Assembly: GCA_003551745.1 (NCBI GenBank)
Contig: PUNI01000390.1
Coordinates: forward strand, 1 to 6,042
Length of the DNA stretch: 6,042 nucleotides
Reading direction: 5' to 3'
Source of the DNA: Paracoccaceae bacterium
GTDB lineage: Bacteria > Pseudomonadota > Alphaproteobacteria > Rhodobacterales > Rhodobacteraceae
Below the pieces are notes generated by a model. That model was not told where the DNA came from, made no database searches, and was given only the letters and a program-made list of their open reading frames with translations. The first letter of the stretch is position 1; each line of letters begins with the position of its first letter. This document shows, one piece after another, positions 1 through 4,631 of this stretch. A program made the position numbers and the translations under genes.

Positions 1-65
1 GACGGCGTTCCGGGGCGCTGCCCGGGGGATGCGGGACATCGCTGCCCCTCCGGAACGGGGACGGA

Positions 66-90
66 GGGGCGGGAAGAACCGGGGGGCGGG
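66..90 (+). other. G-run cluster, possible G-quadruplex
   Basis: Four G-runs of 4, 3, 6 and 3 bases are separated by loops of 1, 7 and 1 bases, which fits the common pattern of four runs of at least three G with loops of 1-7. The same stretch is a direct repeat: a 15-base unit starting GGGGCGGGAA occurs at 66-80 and again, with two differences, at 83-97. It lies just upstream of the first 96-bp element. The rest of 1-135 shows no gene I can support. Frame 3 is open from the window edge to a stop near 236, but nothing in its translation resembles a known protein. In DNA this GC-rich such G patterns arise by chance, so a function is only a possibility. Confidence 0.3.
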
Positions 91-135
91 AAAAACTGGA
101 CAGACGGCATCTCGCCGGGAAAGATGGAGGACGCT

Positions 136-231
136 ATCAACGGCCCCAGGTGTTGACCAGTGTCTTTGCGACAGCCGTCACGCATCATGCAGCTGATGCT
201 GGGGATGCGATCAGCCTCCGGGGCCGTTGGG
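136..231. repeat. 96-bp element, copy A, with inverted terminal arms
   Basis: The ends form an inverted repeat. CAACGGCCCC at 138-147 pairs perfectly over 10 bases with GGGGCCGTTG at 220-229, and one G/T wobble extends it. The arms enclose 72 bases. A second copy with the same orientation and the same 72-base interior lies at 1205-1300. By hand count the two agree at about 67 of 96 positions without any gap, best in the arms and worst in the middle. The interior of this copy can fold a small hairpin, GCATCA at 182-187 with TGATGC at 194-199. Read in the one open frame shared by both copies, differences fall about equally on the three codon positions, so the similarity does not look protein-coding. 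It could be an intergenic palindromic repeat, a small non-autonomous mobile element or a structured RNA. The class is not recognised. Confidence 0.6.
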
Positions 232-291
232 TATGAGGGAGGCGCGGACAGCAAACCGCAGCAGGGAAAGGACACCGGGGGCAGGCGCGGC

Positions 292-299
292 AAGGGAGG
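292..299 (+). promoter_or_regulatory. Shine-Dalgarno site of the 306-1067 gene
   Basis: AAGGGAGG lies 6 bases before the ATG at 306 and is strongly complementary to the 16S rRNA 3' end. It fixes the start of the orphan gene and is the best single argument that this reading frame is translated. Confidence 0.6.
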
Positions 300-305
300 G
301 CGCGC

Positions 306-1067
306 ATGATCGGATACCGCCGCATCGCAGTGGTCCTGGCCGTGGCCGGGCTGTCCGCCACCGCCGGCGCCGCCCTGTGGGACCGCCACCGCCCCGCTCC
401 GCCCAAGACGCTGGTGATGCTGTCGGCCTGCGGGCTGGTCCCCGCCCCCGAGCCGGTCGCGCTGCCGCTGGCGAGCCTCCTGGCCGAGGACGCGCCGGGG
501 CTGGCGGCGGGCCTGTCGCTGGGGCCGATCCTGCACCCGGGCCTCGACGCCCCGCTCTGGGTCCGGTTCGAGGCCCGCGAGATTGACGGGGATACAGGCG
601 ACGGCGACCCCGCCAGGTCTCCGGACCTGCGGCCCCACATGCAGGCCGCCCGTGTGGGCGGATCCCCCGAGGATGCGGCGGAGGGGCCGTTGGACGGCGC
701 CGTTCTGGTGATCCCGCTGGCCCGCGACCGGCTGCCCGACGCGATCCGGCTGGGCTGCCGGCACGGCCATGTGGCCGAGGTTCGCCACCGGCATGGCGAC
801 GACTGGCACCATCTGCCCGTGATCCCCGACCCCCGGGCCGCCCCCGGACGCCCGCCCGCCGCGGACACCCCCGAACAGGGTGCCGCCGGCACGATGGACG
901 ACTCCATGGAGGGGCGCCTGGACGGACGCCCCGAGGGAGGGGCGCGCGCGACCCCCGACGACAGCGCGGACCGGGCCGCCGACCTGCTCGCACAGCCCGG
1001 CCCGGACAGGGGCAGCCCGGCTCCCGGCGCTTCCCCGGGCGGGCCCGTGACCCTGGCCGGGGACTGA
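306..1067 (+). CDS. Hypothetical membrane-anchored protein with His-rich patch
   Basis: This 253-residue protein is not recognised. Residues 6-24 are hydrophobic after a short basic N-terminus (YRR), consistent with a signal anchor or uncleaved signal peptide that would place the rest in the periplasm. Residues 34-95 look folded, with alternating hydrophobic stretches and Cys42. Residues 129-173 form a second ordered block containing Cys151 and six histidines at 153, 155, 161, 163, 168 and 169. Such clustering can bind metal ions, but no known motif is met. From about residue 174 to the end the chain is rich in Pro, Gly, Asp and Ala and is probably disordered. The ATG at 306 was chosen for the strong Shine-Dalgarno site just upstream. 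The gene stands alone, flanked by the two copies of a 96-bp element, and the antiporter operon starts about 660 bases downstream. A role connected to the antiporter is possible but not shown. Overlapping frames in this GC-rich DNA are also open, so some doubt remains about the gene itself. Confidence 0.65.
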   Translation: MIGYRRIAVVLAVAGLSATAGAALWDRHRPAPPKTLVMLSACGLVPAPEPVALPLASLLAEDAPGLAAGLSLGPILHPGLDAPLWVRFEAREIDGDTGDGDPARSPDLRPHMQAARVGGSPEDAAEGPLDGAVLVIPLARDRLPDAIRLGCRHGHVAEVRHRHGDDWHHLPVIPDPRAAPGRPPAADTPEQGAAGTMDDSMEGRLDGRPEGGARATPDDSADRAADLLAQPGPDRGSPAPGASPGGPVTLAGD

Positions 1068-1204
1068 CCGCGCACCACGGAAGACCGTGCCGGGGCCACG
1101 ACGCCGCGGCCGCCGCGCGTCCCTGCCCCGCCGCTCCGGGTCCGCAGACCGCTGTCCGGGGGCCCCGGCCTGCCGGTCCTGCCCGCCGATCCCAGGTCTC
1201 TTGT

Positions 1205-1300
1205 ACCAACGGCCCCGGGTGCTGGCGGGTGTCCCTGGGCCGGCCGTCGCCGTCGATGCGGCGGATGCACATGCCGAGGTCACCCTCCGGGGCCGTTGGT
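1205..1300. repeat. 96-bp element, copy B, with 12-bp perfect inverted arms
   Basis: ACCAACGGCCCC at 1205-1216 is the exact reverse complement of GGGGCCGTTGGT at 1289-1300, and the arms enclose 72 bases. It matches copy A (136-231) in length, orientation and arm sequence. The interior carries a short possible hairpin, CGCCG at 1248-1252 with CGGCG at 1259-1263. That hairpin lies a few bases away from the one in copy A, so a shared inner fold is not proven. No clear target-site duplication flanks either copy. The interval 1068-1204 between the orphan gene and this copy holds no gene I can support, only a weak 5-bp hairpin at 1076-1089 without a T-run. The element lies too far upstream of mnhE (about 430 bases) to be a simple ribosome-site switch. 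Confidence 0.65.
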
Positions 1301-1410
1301 GGTATCCCGGCCCGCCGGCCCCTGCCGGCCGATCTCCGCCGGTCGGATGCGGCCCGCGAAACGCTGCCCGGCGTCCCCAGACCCCTGCCGTCGGCGCGCC
1401 CTGTGCGGCG

Positions 1411-1441
1411 CCCCGCGCCTCCGCCCGCGGGGTACGATTTT
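1411..1441 (+). terminator. Possible intrinsic terminator before the antiporter operon
   Basis: CCCCGCG at 1411-1417 pairs perfectly with CGCGGGG at 1426-1432 around an 8-base loop, and a G/T wobble adds one pair. Four T residues follow at 1438-1441. The T-run is short and starts five bases after the stem. T is rare in the surrounding sequence, which makes the combination more notable. It would separate upstream transcription from the mnh operon. Confidence 0.3.
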
Positions 1442-1454
1442 CCGGGCCGGGGGC

Positions 1455-1495
1455 GGATGAAACGCTGAGGTCACGCGTAATTTTCCAGAAGTGAC
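1455..1495 (+). promoter_or_regulatory. AT-richer island, candidate promoter or operator for the mnh operon
   Basis: This is one of the few AT-richer patches in the left part of the window. TAATTT at 1478-1483 could serve as a -10 box, but no convincing -35 box lies 17 bases upstream. A dyad, GTCAC at 1470-1474 with GTGAC at 1491-1495, brackets it with a 16-base spacer and could be a regulator site. The heptamer ATTTTCC occurs at 1437-1443 and again at 1480-1486, 43 bases apart. The island lies about 240 bases upstream of mnhE. The call rests on composition and position only. Confidence 0.2.
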
Positions 1496-1720
1496 GCTGC
1501 TGTCCCCGGACGGCGGCGGCCGGCCGGGGCGCACCCCCGACGGCGTGCGGACATGGCAGCCCGTGCGCCCGACCGGTCCGATCAGCCACCGCTGCCGGAG
1601 ACGCCTGCATGCGCCTGCGCGCCCGATACCGCCTTGCCTGGCCACAACCGGCCCCACATCTAGACCGGCTCGAGGGGCCGGACCGGGCCGGCCCTCCCGG
1701 GGCCGGTGGCCGCGGGCGGT

Positions 1721-1726
1721 GAAAGG
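1721..1726 (+). promoter_or_regulatory. Shine-Dalgarno site deciding the mnhE start
   Basis: GAAAGG lies 5 bases before the ATG at 1732. The next in-frame ATG (1750) has no comparable site, and no ATG, GTG or TTG follows in frame before the first membrane segment. The long N-terminal extension of MnhE therefore appears to be truly translated. Confidence 0.45.
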
Positions 1727-1731
1727 TCTCG

Positions 1732-2628
1732 ATGCTTGACCGTGTGCACATGACCCATGCGCCGGCGCCCCAGCGCGCACAGGACACGGGACCGGCCGAT
1801 CCGGAGCCGGCCGTCCCGCTGCGCCTGCCCGGACCCCAACCCGGACCCCAACCCGGACGCCCCGCGCCCGGTCGTCGGCGCAGCCGGCCCGGGGCCCGGC
1901 TGGGACCTGCGAAGCGGCGCGTCCGGCCCGGCCGGGCCGCCGGCGCGGGCCTCGCGGCGGCCGCCATCTGGGCCGCGATGACCGGCCCCGGCTACTGGAG
2001 CGATCCGGCCGGCTGGATCATCGGCGCGGCGGCGGTTGCGGTGGTGGCCGCCCTGGCCGGGATCGCCTCCGGCCCCGTCTCTGGCCCCGTCTCTGGCGCC
2101 ACCTCTGGCGCCACCTCTGGCACCGACCCCAACTCCGGCCGCGCCGCACCGGGGCCGGCGCCGGCGGCCCCGCGGCGGCGGCTGTCGCTGACGGGGGCGC
2201 TGCGGCTGTCGGGATGGTTCGCGGTGCAGGCGCTGCGCGGGGCGGTGGATGTGGCCGGCCGCGCGCTGGCCCCCGGCCTGCCGGTGGCGCCGGGCTGGAC
2301 CCGCTACCCGCTGCGCCTGCCGCCTGGCGCGCCGCGGCTGGTGATGGCCAATGCCATCACGCTGCTGCCCGGCACGCTGACGGCCGAGCTGATCGAGGGC
2401 GGGCCGGAGAGCGACCACCTGATCGTCCATCTGCTGGATGCGCGCGTCGATCCCGCCCCCGATCTGGCCGCGCTGGAGGCGCGGGTGCGCGGGCTGTTCG
2501 CCCTGCCGCCCGATCCGGCGCCCCATCCGGCCCCTGCTCCGCCCGCCCTGCGCTCCGACGCGCCGTCCCCCCACACACCGTCCCCCCCCGCGCCGCTGGC
2601 CCTGCCCCGACCGAAGGACATGCCATGA
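1732..2628 (+). CDS. mnhE: Mrp/Mnh antiporter subunit E with long Pro-rich extensions
   Basis: This is the small membrane subunit E of the multisubunit Na+(K+)/H+ antiporter (CPA3 family); subunit E is thought to help assemble the complex. Family features are two N-terminal membrane segments at about 69-85 and 94-112, an amphipathic segment at about 151-170, and the hallmark block ANAITLLPGTL at 206-216 followed by a VHLLD strand at 232-236. The 298 residues greatly exceed the usual length of about 160. The excess consists of a Pro/Arg-rich N-terminal stretch of about 65 residues ending in a basic cluster (KRRVRPGR), a Gly/Ser/Thr/Pro repeat linker at 114-130, and a Pro-rich tail from about 251. 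Two of these carry 12-bp tandem repeats. The N-terminal arm is unlike the family, so an undetected later non-standard start cannot be fully excluded. It is the first gene of the operon, and its stop overlaps the mnhF start (ATGA, 2625-2628). Confidence 0.9.
   Translation: MLDRVHMTHAPAPQRAQDTGPADPEPAVPLRLPGPQPGPQPGRPAPGRRRSRPGARLGPAKRRVRPGRAAGAGLAAAAIWAAMTGPGYWSDPAGWIIGAAAVAVVAALAGIASGPVSGPVSGATSGATSGTDPNSGRAAPGPAPAAPRRRLSLTGALRLSGWFAVQALRGAVDVAGRALAPGLPVAPGWTRYPLRLPPGAPRLVMANAITLLPGTLTAELIEGGPESDHLIVHLLDARVDPAPDLAALEARVRGLFALPPDPAPHPAPAPPALRSDAPSPHTPSPPAPLALPRPKDMP
1828..1857 (+). repeat. 12-bp tandem repeat in the mnhE N-terminal arm
   Basis: The unit CCCGGACCCCAA occurs twice in full (1828-1839, 1840-1851) and a third time for its first six bases. 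It is in frame and encodes the Pro-Gly-Pro-Gln repeat in the Pro-rich arm of MnhE. The near identity of the copies points to recent slippage duplication. Confidence 0.75.
2071..2118 (+). repeat. Four 12-bp tandem units in the mnhE linker
   Basis: Two copies of GGCCCCGTCTCT (2071-2094) are followed by two copies of GGCGCCACCTCT (2095-2118), then by a diverged unit. They encode GPVS twice and GATS twice. The array sits between the second membrane segment and the conserved soluble part of MnhE, where added length is probably tolerated. The pairwise pattern suggests two rounds of duplication. Confidence 0.8.
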
Positions 2629-2957
2629 CCCTCGCAGACCTCCTGCCCCGCTTCGACGGTGGCCCGCTCCTGTCCGTGCCGTCCACCGCGGCCGGGCTGG
2701 GACTGCTGATGCTGGTGCTGCTGGCCACGCTGCTGGCGGGGCTGTGGCGGGTGCTGCGCGGCCCCTCGGCGGCCGACCGGATGCTGGCCGCGCAGCTGTT
2801 CGGCACCACCGGAGTGGCGATCCTGGTGCTGCTGGCGCTGGCCAGCGGCAGTGGCCCGCTGCTGGACGTGGCGCTGACGCTGGCGGTGCTGGCGGCGGTG
2901 TCGGTGGTGGCCTTCGTGGCCTCGGCCGGGCCCGGTGGTGGTAGGGGGCAGTCATGA
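2625..2957 (+). CDS. mnhF: Mrp/Mnh antiporter subunit F
   Basis: This 110-residue protein is a small three-helix membrane subunit of the antiporter. Segments lie at about 22-44, 58-75 and 79-100. Between the first and second is the family signature WRVLRGPSAADRMLA (41-55), with Asp51-Arg52 in the conserved GPxxxDR pattern. LDVALTLAVL (80-89) matches the conserved start of the third helix. The ATG at 2625 overlaps the mnhE stop and has AAGGA 6 bases upstream, inside the end of mnhE. The same frame stays open further upstream, but that part overlaps mnhE and does not resemble the family. The N-terminus is about 15 residues longer than in many relatives. Its stop overlaps the mnhG start. Confidence 0.92.
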   Translation: MTLADLLPRFDGGPLLSVPSTAAGLGLLMLVLLATLLAGLWRVLRGPSAADRMLAAQLFGTTGVAILVLLALASGSGPLLDVALTLAVLAAVSVVAFVASAGPGGGRGQS

Positions 2958-3265
2958 ACATCGGCGCGATGACGCTGGCCGAGGCCGCGGGCCTGGGGCT
3001 GATGGCGCTGGGGGCGGGGTTCTTCATCGCCGGCACCGTGGGGATGCTGCGCTTTCCCGACGCGGTCAGCCGGCTGCATGCGCTGACCAAGGCCGACACG
3101 CTGGGGCTGGGGCTGGTGGTGCTGGGCGCCATGGTGATGGCCGCCACCCCGGGTGCTGTGCTGCGGCTGGGGCTGATCTGGATCTGCGTGGCGCTGGCCG
3201 GTGCGCTGGGGGCGCAGCTGATCGCGGCCTTCGTGCGCCGCAGCGGCGACGGCAGCGGGGAATGA
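2954..3265 (+). CDS. mnhG: Mrp/Mnh antiporter subunit G
   Basis: This 103-residue membrane subunit has the usual family length. It has three hydrophobic segments at about 9-31, 48-66 and 69-94. The family signature is very clear: GTVGMLRFPDAVSRLHALTK (27-46) followed by ADTLGLGLVVLG (47-58). The C-terminus is short and polar (RRSGDGSGE). AGGGGG ends 5 bases before the ATG, which overlaps the mnhF stop as ATGA at 2954-2957. Subunits E, F and G form one side of the antiporter complex in known structures. Which step G performs is not settled. Confidence 0.93.
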   Translation: MNIGAMTLAEAAGLGLMALGAGFFIAGTVGMLRFPDAVSRLHALTKADTLGLGLVVLGAMVMAATPGAVLRLGLIWICVALAGALGAQLIAAFVRRSGDGSGE

Positions 3266-4263
3266 CGGGCATGGATCCCATGGTGATCTTCGACGCAGGG
3301 CTCGCGCTGGCGCTGGTGGCGCTGTCCTGGGCGGTGCTGGCCTCGGCCGACCGGTTCGCCTCGGTGGTGCTGTTCATCGTGCTGGGGCTGATGGTGGCGC
3401 TGGCCTGGGTGCGGCTGGGCGCGCCCGACGTGGCGCTGGCCGAGGCCGCCATCGGCGCGGGCGTCACCGGGGCGCTGCTGCTGGCAACCCTGCGCCACCT
3501 GCGCGGCCAGCCCGAGGCCCCGCCCTCCCCCGCCCCGGTCCGCTGGGCCGTGGGCGGCATGGTCGCGGCCGTCACCGCCGCGCTCGCCGCGGTGGTGGTG
3601 GCGCTGGTCGCGGCGCCGCGGCCCGAGGGGCTGGCCGGGGCCGTGGCCGACAATCTGGCCATGAGCGGGGTGGAACACCCCGTGACGGCGGTGCTTCTGA
3701 ACTTCCGCGCCCATGACACGCTGATGGAGGTGGTGGTGCTGCTGGTCGCCGTGGTGGTGGTCTGGGCCATCGACCGTGGCCTCGCGCCGGCGCATGCGCC
3801 GCAGGGGCCGCTGGTGGATCTGGGCCCGGTGCAGGACGGCTTTGCCCGGCTGGCGCTGCCGGCGGCGGTGCTGCTGGGGGCCTATCTGCTGTGGGCAGGC
3901 GCCCATGCGCCCGGTGGCGCCTTCCAGGGCGGCGCGGTGCTGGCGGCGGTGGGGATCCTGGCGATCCTGGCGGGACGCTGGCGCCCCGAGCCGCGCCACC
4001 GCGCCTGGGCGCGGGCCGCCTTCGGGCTGGGGGCCACGGTCTTCGTGCTGGTGGCGCTGGGGGTCGGGCTGGGGCCGCGGGTGGCCTATGAATATCCGCT
4101 GACGCTGGCGAAACCGCTGATCCTGACCATCGAGGCGGCGGTGACGCTGTCCATCGCCGCCACGCTGGCCGCGCTGTTCTTCGGCCGCGAGCCCGCGGGG
4201 CTGACAGTGCCCAATACGGTGCCCAATACGGTGCCCAGCACGGCCCGGGGGGGACGGCCATGA
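3262..4263 (+). CDS. mnhB: MbhD-MbhE-MnhB fusion subunit of the antiporter
   Basis: This 333-residue membrane protein joins three domains. Residues 1-82 form an MbhD-like (DUF4040) unit with the signature APDVALAEAAIGAG at 54-67, containing Asp56 and Glu61. Residues about 95-172 match MbhE and the C-terminus of MrpA, with GVEHPVTAVLLNFRAHDTLM at 136-155 followed by Glu156. Residues about 188-308 form the MnhB domain, with AHAPGGAFQGG at 214-224. In classical Mrp systems the first two units are the C-terminal end of the long MrpA, where acidic membrane residues are needed for transport. Here they precede MnhB. The tail (about 309-333) carries a VPNT repeat. The start at 3262 overlaps the mnhG stop and has only a weak, too-close Shine-Dalgarno sequence (CGGGGA), so translation probably depends on coupling. 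The frame is open upstream to 2935, but that part overlaps mnhG out of frame and is spurious. Confidence 0.92.
   Translation: MTGMDPMVIFDAGLALALVALSWAVLASADRFASVVLFIVLGLMVALAWVRLGAPDVALAEAAIGAGVTGALLLATLRHLRGQPEAPPSPAPVRWAVGGMVAAVTAALAAVVVALVAAPRPEGLAGAVADNLAMSGVEHPVTAVLLNFRAHDTLMEVVVLLVAVVVVWAIDRGLAPAHAPQGPLVDLGPVQDGFARLALPAAVLLGAYLLWAGAHAPGGAFQGGAVLAAVGILAILAGRWRPEPRHRAWARAAFGLGATVFVLVALGVGLGPRVAYEYPLTLAKPLILTIEAAVTLSIAATLAALFFGREPAGLTVPNTVPNTVPSTARGGRP
4207..4242 (+). repeat. Three 12-bp tandem units at the end of the MnhB fusion gene
   Basis: GTGCCCAATACG occurs twice exactly (4207-4218, 4219-4230), then once with two changes (4231-4242). It encodes VPNT-VPNT-VPST in the soluble tail after the last membrane helix. 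The unit length equals that of the two arrays in mnhE, although the sequence differs. Confidence 0.8.
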
Positions 4264-4631
4264 CCGCGCCGGGGCCCGATCTGATCTATGGCCTGGCGGG
4301 GCTGGGGATGTTCGCCATGGGGCTCTATGTCGCCATGACCGGGACGGAGGCGCTGCGCCGGGTGCTGGCGCTGAAGATCTGCGCCATCGGGGCGTCCTTC
4401 CTGCTGATCGTGGCGGCCTGGCGCGCGACCCCGGACGGCATCGACGCGGTGCCCCATGCGCTGGTGATCACCGGCATCGTGGTGATGGTCTCGGCCATGG
4501 CGGTGGCGCTGGCGCTGATCCGGCGCATCCGCGCGCTGGAGGACGCCCATGCGGCGGCGGGCACCCCGGCCGCCCCGCCCCGCCCCGCGCCCCGCAGGCG
4601 CACCCGCCCGCAGCAGGGAACCCCCCGATGA
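4260..4631 (+). CDS. mnhC: Mrp/Mnh antiporter subunit C (NuoK-like)
   Basis: This 123-residue subunit is homologous to NuoK of respiratory complex I. Three membrane helices lie at about 7-26, 34-53 and 66-87. The signature IDAVPHALVITGIVVMVSAM (61-80) corresponds to the DPxPQALVLTxIVI block of the family. Polar positions inside helices of this fold are thought to belong to the ion path, but I cannot assign one securely here. From residue 91 the tail is Pro/Arg-rich and longer than needed for the fold (RRRTRPQQG). The start overlaps the fusion gene's stop, with GGGGGA 5 bases upstream. The stop overlaps the mnhD start at 4628-4631. By analogy with complex I and Mrp structures, C lies next to D. 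Confidence 0.93.
   Translation: MTAPGPDLIYGLAGLGMFAMGLYVAMTGTEALRRVLALKICAIGASFLLIVAAWRATPDGIDAVPHALVITGIVVMVSAMAVALALIRRIRALEDAHAAAGTPAAPPRPAPRRRTRPQQGTPR

Larger units (their letters stand above)
1301..1731 (+). other. Gene-free leader region upstream of the antiporter operon
   Basis: No reading frame here has protein-like composition or a supported start. The stretch holds a possible terminator (1411-1441), an AT-richer island (about 1455-1495) and several GC hairpins. Examples are CCCCGG at 1504-1509 with CCGGGG at 1524-1529, and CCGGCCC at 1688-1694 with GGGCCGG at 1700-1706 around a 5-base loop. The last hairpin ends 14 bases before the mnhE Shine-Dalgarno site, where an RNA fold could matter. 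Stems of this size are expected by chance in such GC-rich sequence. The length of about 240-430 bases before mnhE leaves room for a long 5' leader. Confidence 0.4.

Noticed and set aside
1..236. Frame 3 open from the left edge, as the end of an upstream gene
   Set aside because: The translation shows no protein-like pattern and runs into copy A of the repeat. Other frames are almost as open.
683..693. A third match to the right arm of the 96-bp element (GGGGCCGTTGG) inside the orphan gene
   Set aside because: No matching left arm lies about 72 bases upstream and the flanking bases do not resemble copies A or B, so I take it as chance in GC-rich coding sequence.
1076..1089. Small hairpin just after the orphan gene stop
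   Set aside because: The stem has only 5 bp with a 4-base loop and no T-run, too weak to call a terminator.
185..1272. Two overlapping minus-strand frames of about 350-360 residues opposite the orphan gene
   Set aside because: Composition is Ala/Arg/Gly/Pro-biased without any motif, and no convincing ribosome site precedes either start, unlike the + strand gene with AAGGGAGG.
1087..1494. A + strand frame of 135 residues that reads through copy B, with a translation partly similar to a frame through copy A
   Set aside because: Differences between the copies fall almost evenly on codon positions 1, 2 and 3 (10, 8 and 10 by hand count), and the rest of the frame is not protein-like. The similarity is better explained by a non-coding element.
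1660..3999. Minus-strand open frame of 779 residues opposite mnhE to the MnhB fusion
   Set aside because: It lies opposite four clearly recognised genes, is composed of Arg/Gly/Pro/His-rich low-complexity sequence and has no family signature. Long antisense frames are normal at this GC content.
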